Part shown: piece after piece, positions 7,891 through 16,044 of the stretch | How the letters are laid out: the number at the start of each line of letters is the position of its first letter | Position numbering within the stretch: position 1 is the stretch's first letter | Assembly: GCF_004364325.1 (NCBI RefSeq) | Contig: NZ_SOCP01000021.1 | Coordinates: 1-64,000 of the forward strand | Length of the DNA stretch: 64,000 bases | Reading direction: 5' to 3' | Source of the DNA: Actinophytocola oryzae | GTDB taxonomy: Bacteria > Actinomycetota > Actinomycetes > Mycobacteriales > Pseudonocardiaceae | Notes under the pieces: generated by a model | Seen by the model: the letters and a program-made list of their open reading frames with translations, nothing else | What the model was told of the DNA's origin: nothing | Databases searched by the model: none | Program-made: the position numbers and the translations under genes

Positions 7891-8439
7891 TCAGGGCAGG
7901 CTGTAACCCTGTGCCACGATTCGCCTGGCCGAGGCCGTGTAGCTCTCCTGGTCGCTCGGCGCGAAGGTGGCCAGGCCGTCGACGTAGCGGTTGTACATGC
8001 AGAACGCCGCGGCGATCAGCACGGTGTCGTGGATCTCCAGGTCGGAGGCACCTTCCTCGCGGGCAGCGGCGATCAGGTCGGGCGTGACCTTGCGGCCCGA
8101 CTCCTGAACGGCTCCCGCGATGTGCAGCAACGCACGCAGTTTCGGCGTGACCGGCGCGCCGTCGACGTCGCCTCGGACCTGGTCCACCAGCTCCATGCCG
8201 GTCGGGAGCTGGGCCGCGGCGAACGCCGAGTGCGACGAGCAGCAGAAGGTGCACTCGTTGAGGCCCGACACGTACGCCGCGATCAGCTCCCGCTCACCCG
8301 GGGTCAGCGGGTGCGGTTGCCCACGCAGCAGGACTTCCGCCAGCTCGTTGAGCGGCTTGCCCGTCTCCGGCCGGTACACCATGGGTCCGGTGATGCCGGG
8401 GAACTGAGTCTCGTCGACGCCGAGATCGATGTGTGCCAT
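7891..8439 (-). CDS. AhpD-like / carboxymuconolactone decarboxylase family protein
   Basis: The 182-residue all-helical protein has the AhpD core motif. A Cys pair in ECTFCCSSH, with the downstream His, forms the peroxidase-like redox site. PITERE-type helices surround it (GERELIAAYVSGLN). Family members reduce peroxides or act as adaptor thiol reductases. Stand-alone uncharacterised peroxidase-related versions are common. The start is ATG 8439, where the family N-terminus begins. An open frame extends 82 codons upstream but has no start support. No AhpC gene is adjacent. Confidence 0.85.
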   Translation of the reverse strand: MAHIDLGVDETQFPGITGPMVYRPETGKPLNELAEVLLRGQPHPLTPGERELIAAYVSGLNECTFCCSSHSAFAAAQLPTGMELVDQVRGDVDGAPVTPKLRALLHIAGAVQESGRKVTPDLIAAAREEGASDLEIHDTVLIAAAFCMYNRYVDGLATFAPSDQESYTASARRIVAQGYSLP

Positions 8440-8446
8440 GTCCTCG

Positions 8447-8452
8447 AACCTA
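8447..8452 (-). promoter_or_regulatory. -10 box upstream of AhpD-like gene
   Basis: TAGGTT on the minus strand ends 7 nt before ATG 8439, consistent with a leaderless message. A GAGG in the spacer could also serve as a weak Shine-Dalgarno. Confidence 0.35.
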
Positions 8453-8513
8453 GACGTGCCAACGGTTCCACGACAGCGCGGACCAGCGGGACTCAGCAGC
8501 GGGTCAAGGACGC

Positions 8514-10505
8514 TCAGGCCACGCCCGCCGCGATCAGCTGTCGCCAGATCTCGCCCTGGTCGACCACCTCGACGCCGAGCTTCTCCGCCTTGGTCAGCTT
8601 GCTCGCGCCGACCTCCGCGCCCGTGACGAGCATGTCGGTGTTGGCCGAGACCGAGGAAGCCGTTGTGGCGCCTGCCTTCTCGCACAGTCGCTGGAAGGTG
8701 GGGCGCGGGACCTTCTCGCCGGAACGCGGGTCGCTGATGGCGCCGGTCACCACGACCGTCTTGCCCGCCAGCGGCGCGTCCGACACGACCTGCGGCGGCA
8801 GGTCCTCCTCGCGGACGTCGAGTGAGACCCCGCGTTCCCGCAGGCGCGTCAGCTCGGGGCGCAGGCGGGTCAGGTGCTCGGTCAGGGACGCGGCCACCTT
8901 CGGGCCGATGTCCTCGACCGCGACCAGCTTCTCCTCACCGGCGTCCGCGACCTCCTCCAGCGAGCCGAAACCCGCCCGGCACAGCCGGGTCGCGGTCCCC
9001 TCGGAGGCCAGCGGGATCGCCAGACCGATCAGGGCCCGGCGCAGGCCCACCTGACGGCTCGAGTCGATCGACTCGATCATGCGGGCGGCCGAGACCTCGC
9101 CGATGCGCTCGAACTCCAGCAACTGCTCCTTCGTCAGCGTGTAGAAGTCCGACGGGTGCTCCAGGATGCCCGCCTCCGCGAGCCGCTCGATCCACACGCC
9201 GCCGACGGCCTCGATGTCCGCCGCCGCCCGCGACGCCCAGTGGATCAGCCTGCGCACGGTCTGCGCGGGGCAGGCCACGTTGGTGCAGAACAGCTCCCGG
9301 CTGTTGCCCTGCTCGGTCAGGTGGTGCGCGCACGACGGGCACGTGCTGGGCGGCACGATCTCGCGCTCCGCGCCCGTGCGCTTGGACTCGTCGAGCACCC
9401 CGGCCACGAACGGGATCACGTCACCCGCACGGCGCACCAGTACCGTGTCGCCGATCCTGATGCCCCTGGCGCGGATGACCTCCTGGTTGGCGAGCGTCGC
9501 CCTGGTGACGGTCGTGCCGCCGACGAACACCGGCTCCAGGTGCGCGACCGGGGCGATCTTGCCCGTCTTGCCCACGTCCCACACGACGTCCGCGAGCACG
9601 GTCGTCTTCTCCTCGGCGGCGAACTTGTACGCGAGCGCACCACGCGGCGACGAGGACCGCGTGCCCGCCGCGGCGTACGCGTCCCGGTTGGCCAGCCGCA
9701 GTACCGCGCCGTCGAGGTCGTAGTCGAGGTCGTGGCGTTGTTCCTCGACGGCCGTGATCACGGCCTGTGCGGCGTCGGCGTCGGCGCAGTGCCGCATGTC
9801 GGCGACGGTGAAGCCGAGGGTCCGCAGGCCCTCCTCGAGGTCGGTCTCGGCGCCGCCGCTGGAGGTGTCCAGGTCGAACGCGAAGAACCGCAGACGCCGC
9901 TCGGCGACCGTGGCCGGGTCCTTCGCCCGCAGGGTGCCCGCCGCGGCGCCACGCGGGTTGATCAGCGGTTTGTCCGGGTGCGCGGCGTTGTAGGCGGCGA
10001 ACGTCGAGCGCAGCATGACGGCCTCGCCACGCACCTCGACCCGGCCTGGCGCGTCGACCCGCCCCGGTATGCCGTCGGTCAGGGCGCGGACCAGCACGGT
10101 CACGTCCTCGCCCGTGGTGCCGTCGCCACGCGTGACCGCACGCGCGAGCCTGCCGTCCTCGTAGACCAGCGCGAGCGAGAGCCCGTCCAGCTTGGGCATG
10201 ACGACCACGGGCTGGCCGGGGAAACGGCCGAAGAACGCCACGACCTGCTCCGGCCGGTTCGCCTTCTCCAGCGACAGCATCGGCCGCGAGTGCCGCACCG
10301 GCGCGTGCAGGACGGCGGGCGCACCCACCTGGTCGAGCGGGTTGGGGTCCGGCGCGAGGTCGGGGTGCTCGGCGACCAGGCCGCGCAGCTCGTCCTCGAC
10401 GGCGTCGTACTCGGCGTCGGCCACCAGGGGATCACCCCGGTAGTAGGCGTCGCGCAACGCCACGATCCGGTCGGCGAGTTCCTGGATCCGCTCCCGTGTG
10501 TTCAC
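8514..10505 (-). CDS. ligA: NAD-dependent DNA ligase LigA
   Basis: The 663-residue protein has the complete LigA architecture: N-terminal Ia domain (AYYRGDPLVADAEYD), adenylation domain with KLDG (active-site K105), OB fold, a four-Cys zinc finger (CPSC and a later CTNVAC), helix-hairpin-helix repeats and a C-terminal BRCT domain (KTVVVTGAISDPRSG). It seals nicks using NAD+ in replication and repair and is essential in most bacteria. The start is set at GTG 10505 because TATTTT ends 6 nt upstream. GTG 10511 directly abuts that box and would give 665 residues. Confidence 0.95.
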   Translation of the reverse strand: MNTRERIQELADRIVALRDAYYRGDPLVADAEYDAVEDELRGLVAEHPDLAPDPNPLDQVGAPAVLHAPVRHSRPMLSLEKANRPEQVVAFFGRFPGQPVVVMPKLDGLSLALVYEDGRLARAVTRGDGTTGEDVTVLVRALTDGIPGRVDAPGRVEVRGEAVMLRSTFAAYNAAHPDKPLINPRGAAAGTLRAKDPATVAERRLRFFAFDLDTSSGGAETDLEEGLRTLGFTVADMRHCADADAAQAVITAVEEQRHDLDYDLDGAVLRLANRDAYAAAGTRSSSPRGALAYKFAAEEKTTVLADVVWDVGKTGKIAPVAHLEPVFVGGTTVTRATLANQEVIRARGIRIGDTVLVRRAGDVIPFVAGVLDESKRTGAEREIVPPSTCPSCAHHLTEQGNSRELFCTNVACPAQTVRRLIHWASRAAADIEAVGGVWIERLAEAGILEHPSDFYTLTKEQLLEFERIGEVSAARMIESIDSSRQVGLRRALIGLAIPLASEGTATRLCRAGFGSLEEVADAGEEKLVAVEDIGPKVAASLTEHLTRLRPELTRLRERGVSLDVREEDLPPQVVSDAPLAGKTVVVTGAISDPRSGEKVPRPTFQRLCEKAGATTASSVSANTDMLVTGAEVGASKLTKAEKLGVEVVDQGEIWRQLIAAGVA

Positions 10506-10511
10506 AGACAC

Positions 10512-10517
10512 AAAATA
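10512..10517 (-). promoter_or_regulatory. -10 box of leaderless ligA transcript
   Basis: TATTTT on the minus strand ends 6 nt before GTG 10505. This spacing recurs at several starts in the window. Confidence 0.45.
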
Positions 10518-10560
10518 CCGGTGACCACCGACAGAAACCGTCGAGATCGTGCTGATCAGG

Positions 10561-11460
10561 TCAGTGGTCGCGCTGCTGTTCGGCGAGGAAACGCTCCAGC
10601 TCGGCGCCCAGCTCCTCGGCGCTCGGCACCTCTTCGCCCTCGGAAACCAGCAGGTTCTCCTCGGCGCTGGTGAACGAGTCGTACTGGCGCTCCAGCGCCT
10701 CGACGACCTCGGCCACCTCCGCGGACTCCGAGACCTGGCGGCTGATCTCCTCGTTGACCCGCTCGGCCGACCTGCGCAGCTCGGAGGCGTTGACCGCGAG
10801 GCCCGTCGACTGCATCAGCGCGTCGAGCAGGTTGAGCGCCGCGGCCGGGTAGGTGCCCTGCGCGAGGTAGTGCGGGACGTAGGCGGCGAAGCCCATGGCG
10901 TCCTGGCCTGCCTCACCGAGGCGCAGCTCCAGCAGGGAGGAGAGGTTGCCGGGCACCTGCACGCGGCTGAACGGCGACTTCTCGGTGACCAGTTCTGGCC
11001 GGGTGGCGTGGGAGATCACCGACAGCTTGCGGGTGTGGGGGACACCCATCGGGATGCCGTGCAGACCGACGGTGAGCCGGACGCCCCAGCGGTCGATCAG
11101 CGACCGCACGGCGGCGACCACGGCCTCCCACCTCCGGTCCGGCTCCGGGCCGGTCAGCAGCAGGAACGGGGTGCCGATCGCGTCGTGCAGCAGGCGCACC
11201 ACGAGCTCGGGAGCGTCGTAGTTCTCCCACTTGTCCGTGGCGTAGGTCATCATGGGGCGTCGCGCCCGGTAGTCGAGCAGGTCGTCGATGTCGAACCGCG
11301 CGACCACCCGGTGTTCGTGCGTCTCCAGCAGGTGCGCCACCAGCGTCGAGCCCGCCGCACCCGCGTCCATGAAGCCCTCGAAGTAGTGCAGCAGCACCGC
11401 TCCGCCCAGCTCCGGGACGTCGGAGTCGACCTCGAACAACTCCTCCGGGTCCAACGCCAC
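10561..11460 (-). CDS. PAC2 family protein (proteasome-assembly-chaperone-like)
   Basis: The 299-residue protein matches the actinobacterial PAC2 family: N-terminal VLLHYFEGFMDAGAAGSTLVAHLL, central FLLLTGPEPDRRWE and VGLHGIPMGVPHTR. A helical acidic C-terminus is rich in Glu (about residues 235-295). The fold is shared with archaeal and eukaryotic 20S proteasome assembly chaperones. Actinobacterial PAC2 proteins are presumed to be proteasome-linked, but the role is not proven. The GTG start has a GGGAGG RBS. Confidence 0.85.
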   Translation of the reverse strand: MALDPEELFEVDSDVPELGGAVLLHYFEGFMDAGAAGSTLVAHLLETHEHRVVARFDIDDLLDYRARRPMMTYATDKWENYDAPELVVRLLHDAIGTPFLLLTGPEPDRRWEAVVAAVRSLIDRWGVRLTVGLHGIPMGVPHTRKLSVISHATRPELVTEKSPFSRVQVPGNLSSLLELRLGEAGQDAMGFAAYVPHYLAQGTYPAAALNLLDALMQSTGLAVNASELRRSAERVNEEISRQVSESAEVAEVVEALERQYDSFTSAEENLLVSEGEEVPSAEELGAELERFLAEQQRDH

Positions 11461-11611
11461 CTCGTGCCTCCCAAGTGATCACGTGCACTTCTCTGACTCG
11501 AACGTTCGACGACCGCCGTGCATTCCCGCCCCGGGAAGGGCCTCGGCTCGTGCGGGACGCGGCACGTGCCAGAGTAAGGGGAGAGTACGCCCCAGGAGAG
11601 GGAGACATCCG

Positions 11612-12838
11612 ATGACGAGCACGCACACGCCGATGGTGCTCGACGACGACTTCGTGCAGGATCCGTTCACAGTCTACCGTCTGCTGCGGATCGAGGCCCC
11701 GGTGCGCGAGGTGGTCATGCCACGCGGGTTGAAGGTCTGGCTGGTCACCCGCTACGCCGACGCCCGCGACGCGCTGTCCCACCCGGCGGTGCGCAAGGAC
11801 CTCAGGCCCGTGCGGCACCTGTTCGACAAGCACCACACCGGGACGAGCACGGGCGGCTTCGGCGCGGACCTGAGCGCGCACATGCTCAACAGCGACCCGC
11901 CGGACCACACGCGGCTGCGCAGGCTCGTGGCCAGGGCGTTCACCATGCGCCGGGTGGAGCTGCTGCGGCCGCGCGTCGAGGAGATCACCGAGAACCTGCT
12001 CGACGGGCTGTCCGGTGAGGTCGACCTCACCGACGCGTTCGCGTTCCCGCTGCCGGTCACGGTGATCTGCGAGCTGCTCGGCGTCCCGCAGGCCGACCAG
12101 GACGACTTCCGCGGGTGGACGACGAAGCTCGTGACCGCGCGGTCCGCGCAGTCCGTCGGCGAGGCCGGCCAGGCGATGTCGGTCTACCTGCACGGCCTGA
12201 TCGACACCAAGCGCGCGAACCCGGCCGACGACCTGCTGAGCGCACTGGTCCAGGCCGAGGAGGACGGCGAGAAGCTCAACGCGGTCGAGCTGGTGTCGAT
12301 GGCGTTCCTGCTGCTGGTCGCCGGGCACGAGACGACGGTGAACCTCATCTCCAACGGCGTGCTGGCCCTGCTGCGTGCGCCCGACCAGCTCGCCGCACTG
12401 CGTGCCGACCCGGCGCTGCTTCCCGGCGCGGTCGAGGAGCTGCTGCGGTTCGGGAGCCCGGTCAACCACACGACCATGCGCTACACGGCGGAGCCGGTCG
12501 AGATCGGCGGCACCACCATCCCCGAGGACGAGTTCGTCGTGGTGGCACTGGGCTCCGCCAACCGCGACGACGACCGCTTCGGCGACCCCGACACCCTGGA
12601 CGTCACCCGCTCGGCGGCAGGCCACCTGTCGTTCGGGCACGGCATCCACTTCTGCCTCGGCGCGCCGCTCGCCAGGCTCGAGGGGCAGATCGCGATCGGG
12701 CGGCTGGTCGAGCGGTTCCCCGACCTGGCGCTCGCGTCGGACGACCTACGCTGGCGGAACAGCACTCTGTTGCGGGGCCTGGAAGAGCTGCCGGTACGCC
12801 TGGAGGGCCATACCGGACAGCAGGGACACACCGTGTAG
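11612..12838 (+). CDS. Cytochrome P450
   Basis: The 408-residue soluble class I P450 has I-helix AGHETT, K-helix EELLR and heme loop FGHGIHFCLG with the thiolate Cys at residue 348. It resembles the CYP105/CYP107-like actinomycete group. It needs a ferredoxin and reductase, and neither is encoded nearby. It is not next to a biosynthetic cluster, so the substrate is unknown. The ATG at 11612 lies behind GGAGAGGGAG. Its 3' end overlaps the convergent rhomboid gene by 93 bp. Confidence 0.9.
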   Translation: MTSTHTPMVLDDDFVQDPFTVYRLLRIEAPVREVVMPRGLKVWLVTRYADARDALSHPAVRKDLRPVRHLFDKHHTGTSTGGFGADLSAHMLNSDPPDHTRLRRLVARAFTMRRVELLRPRVEEITENLLDGLSGEVDLTDAFAFPLPVTVICELLGVPQADQDDFRGWTTKLVTARSAQSVGEAGQAMSVYLHGLIDTKRANPADDLLSALVQAEEDGEKLNAVELVSMAFLLLVAGHETTVNLISNGVLALLRAPDQLAALRADPALLPGAVEELLRFGSPVNHTTMRYTAEPVEIGGTTIPEDEFVVVALGSANRDDDRFGDPDTLDVTRSAAGHLSFGHGIHFCLGAPLARLEGQIAIGRLVERFPDLALASDDLRWRNSTLLRGLEELPVRLEGHTGQQGHTV

Positions 12839-13405
12839 GTCGGCCGCGACGGCCAGCGCCAGCGCGCAGCCAACCGCGCAGGCGAGAGCTGCCCGGCGGG
12901 CGAACGGCACGACCAGGGCGGCGGCGACGACCGCCACGGCCGCGACCCGGACCCCGCCGAGTCCCCAACCCGTCAGGGCGGCGACGTAACACACGACGAC
13001 GCCGGTGGCCCACACGTCGGCCGCTGTGTCCGCGCGCTCGGCCAGCAGCCAGACCACCAGTCCGCCCGCGAGCCCGCAGATGGCGATCGAGTCGCCGCCG
13101 CCGGGTTCGCGCATGGCGAACGCGGCGAGCTGGCCGCCGACCGTGCCCGCCGCGAACAGGACGGCCCAGCGCACGCCGCCGAGAAGTCGTTCGGTGACGG
13201 CGCCGACCAGTGCCAGGGTGACCAGGTTCGTCGCGACCTGGTACCAGCCGAGGGTCTGCACGAACAGCGGCGTGACGAGGCGCCACCACTCGCCGGTCGT
13301 GGTGGGATCGCGTTGGAGGGCGGGGATCGCGGCAGGGACGGTGTACTGCACGACCGCGGCGGCGGTGGCGACGGCGACCGCTGTCGCGGTGGTTCGCGTG
13401 GTCAC
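12746..13405 (-). CDS. Rhomboid family membrane protein
   Basis: The 219-residue protein has about six hydrophobic helices and rhomboid-type landmarks: EWWRLVTPLFVQTLGWYQVATNL (L1/TM2 region), GDSIAICGLAGG, which aligns with the canonical GxSG-A-x-x-G-L-x-G of the catalytic serine helix, and a late LHGVSLLSG that could supply the catalytic His. The Gly after the serine is Ile here, so proteolytic activity is uncertain. Its GTG start overlaps the stop of the upstream gene as GTGA, implying translational coupling. Most upstream codons of the long open frame belong to the neighbour in another frame. Confidence 0.65.
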   Translation of the reverse strand: MTTRTTATAVAVATAAAVVQYTVPAAIPALQRDPTTTGEWWRLVTPLFVQTLGWYQVATNLVTLALVGAVTERLLGGVRWAVLFAAGTVGGQLAAFAMREPGGGDSIAICGLAGGLVVWLLAERADTAADVWATGVVVCYVAALTGWGLGGVRVAAVAVVAAALVVPFARRAALACAVGCALALAVAADLHGVSLLSGMALQAYRQLFQAPQQSAVPPA

Positions 13406-13755
13406 CGGGCGGGGATGTCCTCGACGCGGTGGTAGACGGGCAGGCCGCGCTCGCGGGCGATGCGGACGTCCTGGTCGGCGCCGGTGGAGTCGCCCGGCAG
13501 GCGCAGGACGGCGTCGCAGTGCTCGAGGAGACGCTCGGCGGTGGGGTACATGATCTGCTCGGCGACCGGGTCGGTCGGGCCGGTGCCGCCCGCGCCGCGC
13601 AGGACCGGGAGGGCGACCCACTCGCCGATCATCGGCACGTGCCCGCGCTGGAAGATCGGCCACGCGGCCTCCTCCAGGCGGGCGAGGTTGCCCGCCATCA
13701 GCTCCGGGTCGTCGTCGGTGCCCGACCGGTACGGACCGGCGATCAGAATCAGCAT
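13402..13755 (-). CDS. Nucleoside deoxyribosyltransferase-like / DUF4406 family protein
   Basis: The 117-residue protein begins with ILIAGPYRSGTDDDPELMAGN and continues with CDAVLRLPGDSTGADQDVRIARERGLPVY. This matches the GPYR and GADQD motifs of the nucleoside 2-deoxyribosyltransferase-like/DUF4406 fold. Family members cleave or transfer N-glycosidic bonds of nucleotides. The actual substrate is unknown. The ATG 13755 start is supported by a -10 box placed for a leaderless transcript. It is coupled through GTGA to the rhomboid gene and divergent from the DeoR regulator. Confidence 0.7.
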   Translation of the reverse strand: MLILIAGPYRSGTDDDPELMAGNLARLEEAAWPIFQRGHVPMIGEWVALPVLRGAGGTGPTDPVAEQIMYPTAERLLEHCDAVLRLPGDSTGADQDVRIARERGLPVYHRVEDIPAR

Positions 13756-13761
13756 GCGCCG

Positions 13762-13791
13762 ACCATACTGTGCAATAATCGGCAAAAACAA
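13762..13791 (-). promoter_or_regulatory. Leaderless promoter of the DUF4406-rhomboid pair
   Basis: On the minus strand TTGTTT (13791-13786) and TATGGT (13767-13762) are separated by 18 nt. The -10 ends 6 nt before ATG 13755. The short AT-rich region is shared with the divergent DeoR gene, so both may be co-regulated by it. Confidence 0.45.
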
Positions 13792-13803
13792 GGAGAATCG
13801 TGC

Positions 13804-14553
13804 ATGTTAGCTGCGCAACGTCGTGACCTGCTGCTGGAGCGGCTGCGGGTGAGCGGGCGGATCGTCGCGAAGGACCTGGCCGCCGAGCTGGGCATCTCGG
13901 AGGACAGCATCCGTCGCGACCTGCGTGATCTCGCGGCGGCGGGGTTGTGCCAGCGCGTGTACGGCGGCGCGCTGCCGGTCTCGCCCGCCGTGGCGGACTA
14001 CGCGACCAGGCAGGGGGTCGCGCCGGACAGCAAGCAGCGGGTGGCGGCCGCCGCGGTGGCGCTGGTCGAGCCGGACAGCACGGTGATCCTGGACGGCGGC
14101 ACGACGGCGCTGGCGGTCGTACGGGCGCTGCCGCTCGACCTGCGCGCGACGGTGGTGACCCACAGCCCGACGGTGGCGAGCGCGCTGGTCGACCACGCCG
14201 GGGTGGAGGTGTACCTGATCGGCGGAAGGCTGTTCCGCCACTCGATGGTGGCCTGCGGCGCCGCGGCGGTGGAGGCGGTGCGCGGCCTGCACGCGGACGT
14301 GTTCCTGCTCGGCGTGACGGGCGTACACCCCGAGGCAGGCCTGACCACCGGCGACGCGGACGAGGCCGCGATGAAGCGCGCCCTCGCCCACCAGGCGGCG
14401 GACACCTACGTGCTGGCCAGCGCGGAGAAGATCGGCGCGGCGTCGAGGTTCTCGGTACTGCCCCTGCCCGAGGTGGCCGCGGTGATCACCGACGCACCCG
14501 CCGACAACCCGACCGTGCTGGCGCTGGACACCCCCGTGGTCCATGCCCGATGA
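13804..14553 (+). CDS. DeoR/GlpR family transcriptional regulator
   Basis: The 249-residue regulator has an N-terminal winged helix (QRRDLLLERLRVSGRIVAKDLAAELGISEDSIRRDLRDL, residues 5-43) and a C-terminal DeoRC sugar-phosphate-sensing domain (ILDGGTTALAVVRAL, GGRLFRHSM, FLLGVTGVHPEAGLTTGD). It usually represses sugar or nucleoside catabolic genes and is released by a phosphorylated metabolite. A strong AAGGAGAA RBS precedes ATG 13804. It overlaps the cupin gene as ATGA and is divergent from the deoxyribosyltransferase-like gene, its most likely target. Confidence 0.9.
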   Translation: MLAAQRRDLLLERLRVSGRIVAKDLAAELGISEDSIRRDLRDLAAAGLCQRVYGGALPVSPAVADYATRQGVAPDSKQRVAAAAVALVEPDSTVILDGGTTALAVVRALPLDLRATVVTHSPTVASALVDHAGVEVYLIGGRLFRHSMVACGAAAVEAVRGLHADVFLLGVTGVHPEAGLTTGDADEAAMKRALAHQAADTYVLASAEKIGAASRFSVLPLPEVAAVITDAPADNPTVLALDTPVVHAR

Positions 14554-15050
14554 TGTCGATCATGCGCCCGACCGCCGAGGAACTGCGCCAGCTGTGGGGG
14601 CTCACGAAGCTGCCGCAGGAGGACGTCCTGTTCACCCAGACCTACGAGTCGGCCGGTCGGAGTCCGGACGGGAAACCGTTGTGCAACGCGATGGTCGCGA
14701 TGTTCACCGACGAGCCGGGCTCGTTCTCGGACATGCACCGGCTGCCCACCGACGAGCTGTGGCACTTCTACCTCGGCGACCCGATCGAGCTGCTCCTCCT
14801 CCACCCCGACGGCAGCGACGAGCTGGTCATCCTCGGCACCGACGTGCTCAACGGCCAGCGCGTCCAGGCCGTCGTCCCGAGTGGCACGTGGATGGGTGCC
14901 CGCCTGCGCCCCGGCGGCGAGTACGGCGTCTACGGCAACTCGATGGCGCCCGGTTTCGTCCCCGACGACTTCGAGCCGGCCGACCACGCCCACCTCGTGA
15001 CCCGCTGGCCGCACCGCCGCGACCTGGTCACCGCCCTCACGCGGACCTGA
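14550..15050 (+). CDS. Cupin_5 (DUF985) family protein
   Basis: The 166-residue cupin has NAMVAMFTDEPGSFSDMHRLPTDELWHFYLG and later PSGTWMGARLRPGGEYGVYGNSMAPGF, the pattern of the DUF985/Cupin_5 family. The His and Glu of MHRLPTDELWHFY are probable metal or ligand contacts. The function is unknown; relatives include sugar-binding and epimerase-like cupins. The start ATG 14550 overlaps the DeoR stop; in-frame ATGs at 14553 and 14562 are alternatives. It ends 14 bp inside the convergent acetamidase gene. Confidence 0.8.
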   Translation: MMSIMRPTAEELRQLWGLTKLPQEDVLFTQTYESAGRSPDGKPLCNAMVAMFTDEPGSFSDMHRLPTDELWHFYLGDPIELLLLHPDGSDELVILGTDVLNGQRVQAVVPSGTWMGARLRPGGEYGVYGNSMAPGFVPDDFEPADHAHLVTRWPHRRDLVTALTRT

Positions 15051-16044
15051 GCACGGCCGCCTGCTCGCTCAGCTCCGCGTGCTTGCCCCGGTACGCCGGA
15101 CCGGCAGGCAGGAGCGACTTCGGGATCTTGCTCGTCACCGTGTAGATCGGGTTGCACACCTGGGCAACCGGCGCCAGCGCGGCCTGCGCGACCAGCTGGT
15201 ACGCGTCCATGCGGTCGATCCCGCACAGCTCCGACAGCCACCCCGTCATGTCCACCTGCGCCACCCGGTAGGCGTTCTCCAACGGGCTCGCCGCGCCGAT
15301 CGACATCAGGTACGCGTCCGACTCCAGCCGTGGCCACGGGGTCGGCACGCCCTTCACCAGGTCCACGATCAGCACCGTGTTCATCGCCACCTCGACGCCC
15401 GTCCCGCACGCCTCGCCCTCGCCCTGGCGGGCATGGCCGTCACCGAGGGAGAACAACGCACCTGCCACGTTGACGCCGAAGTACGCCGTGACGCCCGCGC
15501 GCATCTCCGGCGTGTCCAGGTTGCCGCCGTGCGAGTCCGGTACCAGCGACGAACGGGCCTCCAGCGCGGCAGGCGCCACGCCGACCGTGCCGTGCATGGG
15601 ATCCATCGGCAGCTCGATGGCCAGCTCGGCGCTCTTCGCGCGGTAGGTGACCGTCCGCCTCGCGTTGTCCAGCTCGTACAGCCACACCAGCTCCGGCAAC
15701 GCCTCCTGCAGCGTCGCCGTGTGGGCGTCGGAGGTCAGCGCGCCGAAGAACGGGACCGTCGTGGCCGCGCCGATGTCGGTGGCCGGCTCGATCGACACGA
15801 AGTGCAGGGCCAGCGTGTCGCCCGGCTCCGCACCCTCCACATGGAACGGACCGGTCTGCGGGTTCAGGAAGGGGAACTCGCACACCTGGGAGACGAGGTC
15901 CCGCTCCGAGCGGACCTTCCCGGCGAAGCAGTCCTCCGTCCACACCGACAGCGCCTCGCCCGGCCTGACCCTGCGGACGGGGGCGGCACCGCCGAACGTC
16001 CACGCGAACTCGTCCGGGGTCGGCCGGTACTCGATGACCTTCAC
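15037..16044 (-). CDS. Acetamidase/formamidase family amidohydrolase
   Basis: The 335-residue protein is of the usual length for FmdA/AmdA amidases. Family segments include FLNPQTGPFHVEGAEPGDTLAL, DPMHGTVGVAP, DSHGGNLDTPEM and LGDGHARQGEGE (metal-binding His/Asp/Glu). It should hydrolyse a small amide to a carboxylate and ammonia. The GTG start has GGGAGGACGC as RBS and overlaps the permease stop as GTGA. The pair therefore forms an operon in which the permease probably imports the amide substrate. Confidence 0.9.
   Translation of the reverse strand: MKVIEYRPTPDEFAWTFGGAAPVRRVRPGEALSVWTEDCFAGKVRSERDLVSQVCEFPFLNPQTGPFHVEGAEPGDTLALHFVSIEPATDIGAATTVPFFGALTSDAHTATLQEALPELVWLYELDNARRTVTYRAKSAELAIELPMDPMHGTVGVAPAALEARSSLVPDSHGGNLDTPEMRAGVTAYFGVNVAGALFSLGDGHARQGEGEACGTGVEVAMNTVLIVDLVKGVPTPWPRLESDAYLMSIGAASPLENAYRVAQVDMTGWLSELCGIDRMDAYQLVAQAALAPVAQVCNPIYTVTSKIPKSLLPAGPAYRGKHAELSEQAAVLRSA

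Noticed and set aside
1685..10505. Two DNA ligases within 9 kb as a repair island.
   Set aside because: LigA is housekeeping and the ATP ligase has no Ku or polymerase neighbour; proximity alone is not evidence.
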